A stretch of 57,143 nucleotides of DNA from Aved-18 sp964606665 (GTDB lineage Bacteria > Cyanobacteriota > Vampirovibrionia > Obscuribacterales > Obscuribacteraceae): contig CAZSHS010000025.1 in NCBI GenBank assembly GCA_964606665.1, positions 1 to 57,143 of the forward strand, written 5' to 3'. Below the pieces are notes generated by a model. The model made no database searches. It saw only the letters and a list, made by a program, of their open reading frames with translations, and was not told the DNA's origin. The stretch's first letter is position 1. Every line of letters starts with the position of its first letter. This document shows, in pieces, positions 8,276-18,100 of this stretch. The translations under genes were made by a program, and so were the position numbers.

Positions 8276-10281
8276 AAGCAGATGGTGCAAAACCTTTAAG
8301 CTCAGGCAACAGTTGGGGCACAGTCCAACTGGGCAGTTCCACGGTACCGTTGCGCTGGGTTGTTTTATGGCTCGGCTTTGCGCTGTGGATGGGAACCATT
8401 TTAATTTATACCGGCGTAAATGGTATCACTGCCTTTTCTTTCAATATCTCGGTCGTTATAGCAGTTCTTTTATTATCATCGTTGACTCGCAGCATTACAT
8501 TGCGCACTGCGGCTCTTATGTTTTTTGTCGGTGCCACCATGCCTGCTGTGGTACTTTTGTTAGAATTAGTAACTACGCTTGCTCCAGATTCCAGTGCGCG
8601 GGGATATATTGTTCCATTTATAGAGCAATGTAGTTTTTATTTTGTCATTCTGGCATATTTGATTTACGTGCGTAAGTTTTCTTTCTGGACTTTTGGTATG
8701 ACAGATTTGCTTGTCATGGGAGTCATGATCGGAGCTGGCTTTGCTGTTGTTAATGACTCTTTCATTCATAGTCAACAAACATGGGAGCATTCGATTCAAT
8801 GGCTTCCAACAGCAGATCTTAAAGACAAACAGTATCTTGTTGTCGGACATGCCGTATGGGCTGGTATCACTGCGAGTGGCATCGGACTTGCTTTTTTCTT
8901 TTTGAATAGCCGGTGGATTGCACTAGGTGTAAGTTTAATTGGCCTTGCCTGGAGTATTCTGGATCAGCTCACTGGCAACATTTTTACACCCACGGCTGAA
9001 GGGATGACGAAGTCCCTGACATTGCTTACAATGAACGGATACGCAAGTTCCTATTTGCTTATCGTTTGTCTTTCCATCGCTGTTTTGGTTGATGTTTACA
9101 TTTTAGTGAGATTCAGTCCCCAGTCATCTGAATTTATGATGCTGAAAAAATCTAGTTCGGGAAATCCAGTGGGCAATTTCTGGGACTTCATGCTTGATAT
9201 GCGTCGCTTTTCCTTTGCCAGTTTCAAATGCTTTTTACTTCCAGATAGTATCAATGCCAACATGACAGTGGCCATCCTGGCTCAGACGCTCATAAATTAT
9301 AATAGCTCTCCCAAAATGGGCAGGGTTTTCGAAGCTATCTACGACAAAGGCGAAGGCACAATGCAGTTGTCGGCTAAAGTCTCGAATGAAGAAGACCAGG
9401 AAAATCCATTTTTATCTCTGGACATCAAACTGCCCGAGCAGTATCAATTAATTTCACGCTTGAGTGTTGGTGGCATGGGTGCTATTTATAAAGCCAGACA
9501 TCGAAAGACAAATGCAATATTAGCCATTAAGGTATTGCATCCGCACATTGCTCAAAAACAAAATAGCAAACAACGTTTTGAAGTTGAAGCAAAAGCGGCA
9601 TCAGCTCTTAAACACCCGAATATCATCGTGGTGCATGACTACGGACTGACAGCAGGTGAAGTACCGTATATGGTGATGGAATTAATTGAAGGTCATACTC
9701 TTAAAGATGAAATTCTAAAGTGCAAGAGTCTACCTCCGAGTCGTTTTTTCAAAATCTTTATTCAAGTGTGCGAAGCACTAGAGCATGCGCATAAGCGCGG
9801 GGTTATTCATCGTGACGTAAAGCCAAGCAACATCCTTTTGATGGACACTGACACAAGCAAAGATATAGTAAAGGTAGTAGATTTTGGTATTGCCAAAGTA
9901 ATTTCAGCAACAGACCACGAAACGCAAGAATTGACTCAAACTGGCGACATCATTGGTAGTCCGCTTTATATGAGTCCAGAGCAGTGCGTGGGCGATGCGC
10001 TTGATAATAGAACCGATATTTATTCTCTTGGCTGTGTTATGTATGAATCGCTTGTTGGCAGACCTCCACTGGCAGACGAAAACGTAGTCAAAACTATTTT
10101 TAAGCACGTAAACGTCAAAGCCGACGCCATCGCAATAGCTAGACCAGATTTAAATATTCCACCACAAGTGGAAGAGGTTATATTCAAATCCCTAGAAAAA
10201 AATCCTGCCGATAGATTTCCAACTATTGAAGCTTTGCGTATGGCGCTCATCTCATGTCGTGATCTTTTAAACATAAGATGA
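8272..10281 (+). CDS. Membrane-bound Ser/Thr protein kinase
   Basis: 669 residues from TTG 8272, overlapping the previous TGA (TTGA), with AAGGGGAAAGG upstream. Residues 1-290 contain about seven or eight hydrophobic segments. A linker leads to a Hanks-type kinase domain at about 390-665: glycine loop LSVGGMGAIYKA, lysine in LAIKVLHP, catalytic loop HRDVKPSNIL, DFG in VVDFGIAKV, and activation segment GSPLYMSPEQ. All catalytic residues are present, so it should be an active kinase. Most bacterial kinases of this type have one membrane segment; the polytopic N-terminal sensor-like half is less usual. The histidine kinase gene overlaps its stop by ATGA. Confidence 0.9.
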   Translation: MKADGAKPLSSGNSWGTVQLGSSTVPLRWVVLWLGFALWMGTILIYTGVNGITAFSFNISVVIAVLLLSSLTRSITLRTAALMFFVGATMPAVVLLLELVTTLAPDSSARGYIVPFIEQCSFYFVILAYLIYVRKFSFWTFGMTDLLVMGVMIGAGFAVVNDSFIHSQQTWEHSIQWLPTADLKDKQYLVVGHAVWAGITASGIGLAFFFLNSRWIALGVSLIGLAWSILDQLTGNIFTPTAEGMTKSLTLLTMNGYASSYLLIVCLSIAVLVDVYILVRFSPQSSEFMMLKKSSSGNPVGNFWDFMLDMRRFSFASFKCFLLPDSINANMTVAILAQTLINYNSSPKMGRVFEAIYDKGEGTMQLSAKVSNEEDQENPFLSLDIKLPEQYQLISRLSVGGMGAIYKARHRKTNAILAIKVLHPHIAQKQNSKQRFEVEAKAASALKHPNIIVVHDYGLTAGEVPYMVMELIEGHTLKDEILKCKSLPPSRFFKIFIQVCEALEHAHKRGVIHRDVKPSNILLMDTDTSKDIVKVVDFGIAKVISATDHETQELTQTGDIIGSPLYMSPEQCVGDALDNRTDIYSLGCVMYESLVGRPPLADENVVKTIFKHVNVKADAIAIARPDLNIPPQVEEVIFKSLEKNPADRFPTIEALRMALISCRDLLNIR

Positions 10282-11192
10282 GTAGCGCAAGCGGGTTGGC
10301 TGTTGTCTTCCTGCTCATCTTTGCTATTGTTGGTTTTTTACTTGTCAGTCGCAATAAAATTTTCTTGTTTTTGCAAATAAGCGCGGTATTTATTGCATTG
10401 ATTTTGTTTCAAGCTGGAAAAGCTAGTTCTGATGCTTTGTTTGCAGAAATATTAGCGATAATATTTGGTGGCTCTCTTGGTGCGCTAGTCGGTCGTTTTC
10501 GATATGAACTTAAATTACTAAAAGAGACGATTTTTATACAAAAAGAACAATTGAGAAGTAAAACTGAGCAATTACACGATTTTCAGCTCAATATCATAAA
10601 ACATGATGAATTGGAAAGACGCGCTCTGGCAGGCGATTTACACGACCAAATTTTGAATGACTTAAAAGATATCAAAGATAATCTGGGCAAAGTACCAGAG
10701 TCTTTTTTGACCGAAAAGATAGATCTTGCATCGCGCAATATTCGCGAGGTAATGGATAGCCTTAGTCCAACTGTACTCGAAAGCTTAGGACTTCTTGCAT
10801 CTATTGAAGATTGTCTGCGAAAAGGAGCAGAAGAGACTCAATATAAATTGAGAGTTAAGTTTCTCGTAGATAAAAGCGCTTTTGACAAATATTCACTTAT
10901 AGAGCAGACCTTGATTTATAGAATTGTGCAAGAAGTCAAAAACAATATTTGTCGTCATGCTAAAGCTTCTAAGGTGCGAATTTCTGCTCGTGAAGAAAAT
11001 GCGCAAATAAAAATTATTATCGAAGATGATGGCATTGGTATCAAAAGTGGTGACAGTTCAGAAAATAACACTTCGCGGGGATTGCTTTATATGAAGCAAA
11101 GAGCAAGCATCATAGGAGCCAGTGTGCACTGGCGACCGGGCATAGACAATAAGGGGTGTGTTGTTGAAATATTCCTTCCAGAGAAAAAATAA
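10278..11192 (+). CDS. Membrane sensor histidine kinase, NarX/DesK type
   Basis: 304 residues, ATG overlapping the Ser/Thr kinase stop (ATGA). Three hydrophobic segments lie in the first 75 residues, then a short coiled coil. The HisKA_3 box is ERRALAGDLHDQILNDLKD (His about 121). The ATPase domain contains YRIVQEVKNNICRHAKAS (N box), EDDGIGI (G1) and SRGLLYMKQRASIIGA (G2-like). It should phosphorylate the response regulator encoded next. There is no large periplasmic sensor domain, so the input is probably in the membrane or from a partner such as the Ser/Thr kinase in the same operon (inference). Confidence 0.9.
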   Translation: MSSASGLAVVFLLIFAIVGFLLVSRNKIFLFLQISAVFIALILFQAGKASSDALFAEILAIIFGGSLGALVGRFRYELKLLKETIFIQKEQLRSKTEQLHDFQLNIIKHDELERRALAGDLHDQILNDLKDIKDNLGKVPESFLTEKIDLASRNIREVMDSLSPTVLESLGLLASIEDCLRKGAEETQYKLRVKFLVDKSAFDKYSLIEQTLIYRIVQEVKNNICRHAKASKVRISAREENAQIKIIIEDDGIGIKSGDSSENNTSRGLLYMKQRASIIGASVHWRPGIDNKGCVVEIFLPEKK

Positions 11193-11941
11193 TGACTAGA
11201 AAAAGATTCTTGATTATCGAAGATGTTCCAGCTCTTAGGGAGCATGCTAAAGCGGTGCTTGCAAGTATCTACAAAGATCCAGATATTCACCTAGCTGAAA
11301 ATGGTGCTGAGGGATTGAAGATGGCTTTGTCTTTATCTCCAGATCTTGTTGTGATGGATATTTCGATGCCTGAGATGAATGGTATCAAAGCCGCAGAACA
11401 AATTTGGGAAAACGACAAGTCTGCATCTATTTTGTTCTGGTCGCAATATCATCGCGAAACTTATGTGCGCAGTCTTGGAAAAATCGTGCCAGATGAGGCT
11501 ATTCATGGATATCTACTCAAAAGTGAATCGTCTGAGAAATTGGCAGAGGCCGTGAAAAAAATAGTCGATGATCAAGATCCATATATCGATCCTGTAGTGC
11601 AAAAAGTACAAACTAGATTAAAATCCAAAGATCAAACCTTAACCGATAGCGAATACGAGACATTACTCGATATTACGGTGGGATTGACTGATAGAGCCAT
11701 TGCTGCGCGCAGGCATATCAGTGTAAGGGGAGTGCAGAACAGACTTTCAATGCTTTTAAATAAACTTGTGAAAGAGGAAGAATTTCATTTGAAAGAGTCT
11801 GCCGGTATGGAAATATTCAATCCGCGCACTCGAATAGTTTTACATGCATTGCAAAGAGGACTAGTAGATCCAGATGAACTTGGTTTACTAGATGAAGAAG
11901 CGCTTGACTGGGTTGATGAAGAATATGATGTTCAATCTTGA
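11192..11941 (+). CDS. NarL/FixJ-like response regulator
   Basis: 249 residues, ATG overlapping the kinase TAA (TAATG). The receiver domain begins RFLIIEDVPALREHAKAVL, with phospho-acceptor Asp in LVVMDISMPEMNG and Lys in YLLKSES. After about residue 145 there is a helix-turn-helix-like region (LTDSEYETLLDITVGLTDRA, then RHISVRGVQNRLSMLL) that resembles a diverged LuxR-type output, followed by an extra C-terminal region of about 60 residues not usual in NarL proteins. It is the last gene of the operon and overlaps the convergent gene by ten bases. Confidence 0.85.
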   Translation: MTRKRFLIIEDVPALREHAKAVLASIYKDPDIHLAENGAEGLKMALSLSPDLVVMDISMPEMNGIKAAEQIWENDKSASILFWSQYHRETYVRSLGKIVPDEAIHGYLLKSESSEKLAEAVKKIVDDQDPYIDPVVQKVQTRLKSKDQTLTDSEYETLLDITVGLTDRAIAARRHISVRGVQNRLSMLLNKLVKEEEFHLKESAGMEIFNPRTRIVLHALQRGLVDPDELGLLDEEALDWVDEEYDVQS

Positions 11942-12663
11942 ATAAGCTTTGGCACCACAGGAGCGAGAGTCTCTTCAAGTTTGTTTTTGTCTATGGTGTT
12001 TTGCAAAACGATTGTGACTAAATTTTCAGCACAAATATCGTTTGTCCTTGTTTTTTGAAAGTGAATGATTTCTTCTTGTAGTGGCATGTCGAGTATTTGC
12101 AATGCGGCAATAGATACCACTCTTAGTTTGCCATCAATACGCTCGCTCATGCGATGCTTATTCAAATCAGCAATGAGCCATCCCAGATTTGGATCCTGAT
12201 ATAAGGTTTGGGCGATTTTGTTGAGACAATCACTTATGCCAATAATAATAGTTGCTCTTTTCTGTTCGTGATTTGGCCAGTAACCACTGGAAGAGGTCAT
12301 CGAGTATTGAAAATTTGGTTCTTGCTGCTCTATTTTGTCTTTGTCAATCTCAATCTCCTTTTGCATATCTTGTCTGACTCTAGTTATGCCCGCCACCGCA
12401 AGTAGTGCAGTAATTACAAAATCTACACCAAGTGCGTATCTGGTATCATTATTGGTGCTAGAAAATTGACGCTTTGCTTCCAACTGGCGATTGGCATCAT
12501 CTCTTGCATCTGCGGATTTGGCTATAGCATTAATAGAGCTGAGAGATAAGCCCGATCGCTCTTGATTTCGCTCAAATTCGAGACGCAATGCTTTTGTGCA
12601 AGCATTTGAATCTTGCATTGAATCTGCTTCTTCATTTTGATCTTGAAAGCGAAATTGGGTCAT
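11932..12663 (-). CDS. Single-span membrane protein of unknown function
   Basis: 243 residues with one transmembrane segment near residues 77-95 (YALGVDFVITALLAVAGI). The region after it (LNKIAQTLYQDPNLGWLIAD, LQILDMP) recalls LysM-like or FimV-like spacing in which a short domain is followed by a Leu/Pro pattern, but I would not assign a domain. It is transcribed in the same direction as, and downstream of, the methyltransferase gene, 23 bases away. Confidence 0.6.
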   Translation of the reverse strand: MTQFRFQDQNEEADSMQDSNACTKALRLEFERNQERSGLSLSSINAIAKSADARDDANRQLEAKRQFSSTNNDTRYALGVDFVITALLAVAGITRVRQDMQKEIEIDKDKIEQQEPNFQYSMTSSSGYWPNHEQKRATIIIGISDCLNKIAQTLYQDPNLGWLIADLNKHRMSERIDGKLRVVSIAALQILDMPLQEEIIHFQKTRTNDICAENLVTIVLQNTIDKNKLEETLAPVVPKLIQD

Positions 12664-12686
12664 AGATTACTATTTTATTCCCGATT

Positions 12687-13577
12687 TTACAGTCCCGATG
12701 CTTTGAGCAATAACAAGATTATGCGTGTGTCCACGGAGTTGCCTGCCAGGCGCCATTTGGCTCGATTGGTTAAATGCGGAGGGAATTTGAAGTCTTTAGA
12801 AAAACCAAGTAATGCAAGAATTTCTTCTGCTGCAAAGTACCTGATTCTATTACTATTGTCTTTTAGAAGTGAACCGCTTGCTTTGTGCTGTCGCCCGTAG
12901 CTGCTAGTAAAACAGGTCAACCGTTTTGTCTCTAGATCCACAATATCAAAGGCTTCCATTGTGCTTGCTTGATTAAGCATATCGCCATTTAAGTAAAGCG
13001 ATTGGTCTACATCTGCTTCGTCTTGCAAAAACAATGACAATGGCTCTGGGTCTAATTTTGAGAGCTCGATATCTTCAATTGGACAGATTCGACTGGCTAC
13101 AACAAAAAAGCGACGGCGCAACATTGGTGTTTTTAGTTGACTGGAGCATAAATCGAATTTTTTGAAATGATACGAGTTTTGCTCAAGTGTTTTGCTGAGC
13201 AGATGCATTGCTTTGGAATTTTGAAATTCAGGCACATTTTCGATCAAAATTCGATCCGGCAATATTTGCGGAATTAATTTCAGTAAGTTCAAAAACGAGT
13301 GGGCACGGGCATCTTCAATGTCGCAGCCATTGCCTTTACGGGTGTAGGGTAGACAGGGCGGGCTCATCCACCATAAATCTGATTTTTCAATCTGGTCAAA
13401 TTTAATCGAGTCTAGATTGCTCGTGCAAGGTTCAAGAGCATAGTTGAGTCTGTAAACGCAGTTGGCATCTTCACCCTGGTCAAACGCTTTAACAGTCTGC
13501 GCACCAAATTCGTGTCCGACTTGACTGAAGGCACCTATGCCAGAAAAAAATTCAATGGCTCGATATTTTTTTTGCAT
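12687..13577 (-). CDS. DNMT2/TRDMT1-like C5-cytosine (tRNA) methyltransferase
   Basis: 296 residues. C5-methyltransferase motifs are in order: motif I EFFSGIGAF, motif IV MSPPCLPYTRKG (catalytic Cys75), motif VI LIENVPEF, motif VIII QLKTPMLRRRFFVV, motif X LAGNSVD near the end. Several features are specific to the DNMT2 branch: PPCxPYTRxGxxxDxxDxRxxSFL after the catalytic Cys, the CFT tripeptide at 222-224 followed by YG and an SGSLL turn, and RYFAAEEILALLGFS before FPPHLTNRAKWRLAGNS. DNMT2 enzymes methylate C38 of tRNA-Asp in eukaryotes, and a related bacterial enzyme acts on tRNA-Glu. No restriction enzyme or Vsr gene is adjacent, which also argues against a restriction-modification role. 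Substrate here is unproven. Confidence 0.8.
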   Translation of the reverse strand: MQKKYRAIEFFSGIGAFSQVGHEFGAQTVKAFDQGEDANCVYRLNYALEPCTSNLDSIKFDQIEKSDLWWMSPPCLPYTRKGNGCDIEDARAHSFLNLLKLIPQILPDRILIENVPEFQNSKAMHLLSKTLEQNSYHFKKFDLCSSQLKTPMLRRRFFVVASRICPIEDIELSKLDPEPLSLFLQDEADVDQSLYLNGDMLNQASTMEAFDIVDLETKRLTCFTSSYGRQHKASGSLLKDNSNRIRYFAAEEILALLGFSKDFKFPPHLTNRAKWRLAGNSVDTRIILLLLKASGL

Positions 13578-13630
13578 AAATAATGAAAAGGCTTGTGGGT
13601 ATAAAGCAAATAAGAGGGCAATACGTACAA

Positions 13631-14191
13631 ATGAAAATCTTACACAAAAGGCCGCGGCGCAACCAGATTGGCGGGTCCAATATGGCTGAATTCGGGCCAG
13701 CGATGATTATATTTTTCCTGGTGACTTTGTTTCCCTTGATAAATTTTCTGGGATTTGCCATGGGATCGGCTACTGCTTATATGGCTGCAAAACAATGCGC
13801 GACTAGAGCCTCGACTCAATCGACATTTACCGATGCCCTTGCAGTGGTGCAGACTGAGTCTGCTACTTTCGTCAACTCGGGATTGGGTCGATTTGCCAAA
13901 ATGGTTCCGATAGGCGGAATAGGAGGCAGCGGCATTAACCTGACAATTGTGTCCACACCTTATGGCGGGGGCACTGCTAGCACCAATGCGGTCAACACCA
14001 AGCTGGCCACAGCGGCCACTCCAGACTCCAATACTTATGAGTACAAAGTGCAAGCCAGTTACAACATAGGACCGTTTATTAATTGCAGTCCGCTTCCCTG
14101 GATTGGCAGCATTCCCGGTCTTGGACCACCCGCACCGATGACATTTACTGCCACAGGCTCGGCTGAATTCCCGGAAGGCTTGAATCAGTAG
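13631..14191 (+). CDS. TadE-like pilus-assembly or pseudopilin protein
   Basis: About 186 residues from ATG 13631; an in-frame ATG at 13583 is also open but has no visible ribosome binding site. The TadE-like N-terminus has a basic stretch, then GGSNMAEFGPAMIIFFLVTL with a Glu just before a long hydrophobic helix, followed by AYMAAKQCATRAST, as in TadE/TadF proteins. The rest is Gly/Ala/Thr/Pro-rich and probably extracytoplasmic. Other Tad genes are not present nearby. It is divergent from the methyltransferase gene. Confidence 0.65.
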   Translation: MKILHKRPRRNQIGGSNMAEFGPAMIIFFLVTLFPLINFLGFAMGSATAYMAAKQCATRASTQSTFTDALAVVQTESATFVNSGLGRFAKMVPIGGIGGSGINLTIVSTPYGGGTASTNAVNTKLATAATPDSNTYEYKVQASYNIGPFINCSPLPWIGSIPGLGPPAPMTFTATGSAEFPEGLNQ

Positions 14192-14211
14192 TTAATTCGA
14201 GACTTTTGCTA

Positions 14212-14240
14212 TTGACAACCGCATAATGTATAACTATTCT
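14212..14240 (+). promoter_or_regulatory. Sigma-70-like promoter for the Q/Y-rich protein
   Basis: TTGACA at 14212-14217 and TATTCT at 14235-14240 with 17 bases between them, ending 30 bases before the GTG start. This matches the -35 consensus fully and four of six -10 positions. Confidence 0.5.
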
Positions 14241-14270
14241 TATGGTTATTACTAAGTCCGAGCCTTTCAA

Positions 14271-15146
14271 GTGAAAACTAACAGACATTTTCTGCTTGCT
14301 CTTGCCGTATGGTTTACGGTACAGGCGCCGCTCTGCGCTCAAGGACAGACCGACAGTTATTTGAATAATGCTTGGGATTCAAGCCAGGACGGCACAGCTA
14401 ACACTAGTACCGGCCAGCAGTATCAAAACCAGGCTCAAGATTACGCGCCGCAGCAGTATCAGCAACAGCCACAGTATCAGCAACAGCCACAGTATCAACA
14501 AACAGGTCAGTATCAGCAAACAGGTCAGTATCAGCAACAGCCGCAATATCAACAAGCCGGCCAATATCAGCAACCGCAACAATATCAACAACAAGCTGGA
14601 CAATATCAACAGACTGGTCAATATCAACAGTCTCAAGACCCGAATTACTACGGACAAGCTCAATATTCATCAACTGCTTCACCTCAATCGACCGACTCAT
14701 ACGTCGACTTGAGTCAGCAAAATGCACAAAGCTCGCAAGCGACAAGCACTGCCAATACTGCCACGGCAAATGACTATCAAGACTCAAACGGCAGTGGTGG
14801 CGGACATCCTAAAATCAAAGGGGCGATGAGCGGCCTTGCCAAAATGGTTGGTGCTGGAGCCAGTGTGGCTGCGCCAATTGCGGGCATGTATATGATGAAT
14901 AAAATGATGCAAAAGCAGGGTTATGGCACGGGCTATGGAATGCCTTATGGTGGCTCTGCCTATGGCATGCCCTATGGCTCAGGCTACGGCATGGGCGGTT
15001 ACGGCATGGGCGGTTATGGCATGGGCGGTTATGGCATGGGCGGTTATGGCATGGGTGGTTACGGCATGGGCGGAATGCCTTACGGTGGCTACGGCGTCGG
15101 CAACTCCATAATGAATCTTGGAATGCAAGGGTTGCGCGGTTACTAG
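14271..15146 (+). CDS. Exported low-complexity protein with YQQ and GYGMG repeats
   Basis: 291 residues from GTG 14271. It has a signal peptide (MKTNRHFLLALAVWFTVQ, cleavage probably after LCA), then a Gln/Tyr-rich region of about 65 residues built from YQQ, GQYQQT and PQYQQ units. A Ser/Thr-rich linker follows, then a short hydrophobic Ala/Met segment (SGLAKMVGAGASVAAPIAGM) and a C-terminal Gly/Tyr/Met region with six GYGMG repeats. The composition is prion-like or adhesive-matrix-like. No catalytic domain is present. It is preceded by a good promoter and convergent with the helicase gene. Confidence 0.75.
   Translation: MKTNRHFLLALAVWFTVQAPLCAQGQTDSYLNNAWDSSQDGTANTSTGQQYQNQAQDYAPQQYQQQPQYQQQPQYQQTGQYQQTGQYQQQPQYQQAGQYQQPQQYQQQAGQYQQTGQYQQSQDPNYYGQAQYSSTASPQSTDSYVDLSQQNAQSSQATSTANTATANDYQDSNGSGGGHPKIKGAMSGLAKMVGAGASVAAPIAGMYMMNKMMQKQGYGTGYGMPYGGSAYGMPYGSGYGMGGYGMGGYGMGGYGMGGYGMGGYGMGGMPYGGYGVGNSIMNLGMQGLRGY
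14455..14640 (+). repeat. Degenerate CAR/TAT tandem repeat encoding YQQ units
   Basis: Units such as CAGTATCAGCAA and CAATATCAACAA repeat through this stretch in frame. Synonymous CAG/CAA and interspersed Pro, Thr-Gly and Ala-Gly codons show age and divergence among units. Confidence 0.8.
14982..15071 (+). repeat. Six tandem 15-base units encoding GYGMG
   Basis: Six head-to-tail copies of GGYTAYGGCATGGGY, in frame and nearly identical (third-base changes only). The near identity suggests recent expansion and possible length variation between strains. Confidence 0.9.
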
Positions 15147-15166
15147 TGCTAATTTGATTCGGGCTT

Positions 15167-18100
15167 TTATTGCCAGATCCAGCGCTCGTACACTTTCATT
15201 TTGTGATTGGAATAGAACTGACCTTTTATTCTCGTTTTTTCAGCTTCAACGACTGAGCCTGGACTGACGCGTTTATTCCAAGCTTCTTCGAAAGCTTTTT
15301 TGCCCTTGGCAGATTTGGCTAGAATTGTAGGAACTGCATAATAGCCTTCTAGATTTAGTTCCATGCGTCCACTAGTATAAGCTCTAAAAATGGAAGCTGG
15401 ATTTTTGTTCAAGCTCATATACTGATAGCGCGGCATTAGATGCGACTTTGCCGTGGGTGGACTGAGAATTTCTTTGAGCGCTTGAGCATAAACGCGCGCA
15501 TCTGACTCACTGCCTTTTAAATAAACTCGCAGTTCGCGACTGGCTCGCTCAAGCATCACGATATCACTTACAGTGAGATTTTCACTGATTAGTTTCATCC
15601 GCTTCAAGCTTGAAAATAGTGTTTTGCATATTTGATCCAATTGCAGTAAAGGATTCATATGCACCAGAGTGTCAGCTTCTACCTTGCGATATCGTATTTG
15701 GTATCGCTTGATGGTGGCATAACCTATTAGTCCAATGAGCAGAATAAATGCAAGTGTAATCCAGATGTTATGCATAAAATAAGTAAGTAGGGCGAGCGAG
15801 ACTGACATGTAAAGCCCGTCTGCAAACATTCCATGTAATTCGCGTTGTATCTGTTTTCGATGTTCCCCGTAAGTCAGGTCAAATTTTAAGTGGGGGGCAA
15901 TTAAGGTATCTCCAACGCCATCGTTCCAGTTTTGAATATCAAGACAAGAAACAGTCTGGTTTTGATAACCTTCACCAACTTGCCATAGTTTATAAACTTT
16001 CTCGCGATTAGATGCTCGCATGAGCATTTGTCTGTTTATCTCAAGATACGAAGTCAAAAGTTGTGTATCTGAAATATCGCTTAGGGCTGGGTGTACGTGT
16101 CCGACTCCCTTTTCGATTTGACCATCATCGGCGATACCATAATATTGAGTGTGCTTTTTAGAAAAGCGCTCATAATCGTTTAATCCTTTTTCCACTTCAG
16201 GCGCAACACAGACCACGTCCCAGTTGTTTGCTACTTTTGTTTTGTCACGAGGATCAATCGATTTGGCTTTGATTCGAATACTGCGACCACGAAGCTGATT
16301 AACTGAGACAGAAGCAGTGGTTGTAGTTAAATCTATTAAAGTGTTTAATTCCTGACTGTCCCAACCTTCGCCAAACAGTGCACGTGTACCTATCAAACAT
16401 TTTGTCAGTCCCTGCTCAAAAATTCTAGTTGCAAGCCCAACATATAAGCGCGATTCCCATGAGGCACTGGTTGATGTAACCTGACAAATGGTTCCGCTTG
16501 GGAGTGTTTTGATTTCAATATCTAACTGTTTGCCGCCCTGCTCTTCTATATATTTATTAGCTTGTTTGAGAAATTCGTCCGAGATTCGGCTGTCAATCAA
16601 GACTATAGAGCCAGTTACCATGCAAGGATAGAGTTTTTCTGATATGGGCGAGCTGATTAAATGCTTTAATACACCGATGGCTCCGCCAACTTCTTCGTCC
16701 AGATAATTTTCTGTCATAGAAGTGGTGGCAGACATTCGCTCAAAGTCAGTTACCACAATGGCGCGCAAATAATCACCAAGCGCTTCTGACTCGACGTTGA
16801 GGATGCGCTCTGCTGCTCTGAATTTGCTTGTGCTAAATGCTAGAATGCGATCTTGTACAGATGCTCGTTTGCGCAATCCGCCTTCTGTGACACCATAACC
16901 CAGTTTTCCAAGTTCTTGTTTTATCTCGAAATAGTCTGCTTGTTTTTCGGGTGTCGAACTCAATTTCAAAATGGTAGAGGCATATTCTTCTAAGACAAGC
17001 AAAAAATCTTCAGTTTGAGGTAGTGCCGAGCGTGCACCTACCTTATTTCGCACTAATTCTGCAAGCTCAGAATCGACGTTTGCAGCAGCACACTTTAAAA
17101 TGGACTCGCTTATTTTTTGTATTCTTTCGTCGTCTTCTTCATGCTCTTCGGCTTTGGGAGCAAAATTTTCTTTGTTTGAATCGGAAACTTTTTCTTTCAT
17201 CCAATTTATGAAAGAGGTGTTCTTAAGCATTTTTTCTACAAATTCATAAAATTTCTTGGTCTGCACTTCAAAGTGCATTCGCTCATTTGCAGAAGGTTCA
17301 ACAAAATAAACCAGATCTTGAAAAGGTGATAGCCCGCCTTCGCGCACAAGAGCCGGAGTTGGAACTTGATAGTCAGCTTTACCGCAAATGGCTGCGTATC
17401 TAGATTCTTGTTTGCCCGATTTGCCATCAGGTGGAGTGCCTGTGAGTGCCACTACTATTGGTTCGTCCAAGGCTTTTAAAATGTGGTGCATGATAGCCGC
17501 CCAATAATCGGTCAAATGGTGGCACTCATCAAAAATAACTACTTCTACACCTTGACGACGCAAGTCTTTCACTAGCTCAAGAGCGTTTTTATGCAGAACT
17601 TCTTTTAAGTCTAGGTGTTCTGTCAAATTCTTGCGCAGACGACTGAGGTGACGACCGATTTCTTTCTTGTGGGCGGTGGCATTATTTTGCTTAATTTCAA
17701 GTATTCGGAGCTCTGCTTCTCCATAACTCAAACGTCTGGAAGAGGTAAGCTCTTTGACCCAGGATTTATGAGCGAGCTGTTCTAGATAGTCTTGTTCTTT
17801 TCCTGGAATTGATAAAGCCTGATAAGTGAGAACTGTAATTGGCTTGAGAGGCTTATCTTCGTGTGTGCCAATAAGATCGGATACTTTGGTGGTTGAACCT
17901 TTGGGCAAAAATAAATCGAGTTTGTCGCCCCATTGCGACTGAATAGTTGTGTTAGGGCAAAGAATCAGTGCGGGTCTTTGCAAGGTGCCTATTATTTGCA
18001 AACCGATTATAGTTTTTCCAGCTCCAGGTGGTGCCACCACGTGAACATCGCGCTTGCGTTTTATCAGTTTGTCTTGCACCAGAGCTAGTATCTCGTTTTG

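Noticed and set aside
12687..13577. Restriction-modification system around the methyltransferase
   Set aside because: No endonuclease, Vsr or specificity gene is adjacent, and the sequence carries DNMT2-type motifs.
14455..14640. Regular repeats that might suggest a CRISPR array
   Set aside because: Units are in frame, synonymous at third positions and code for YQQ; there are no unique spacers.
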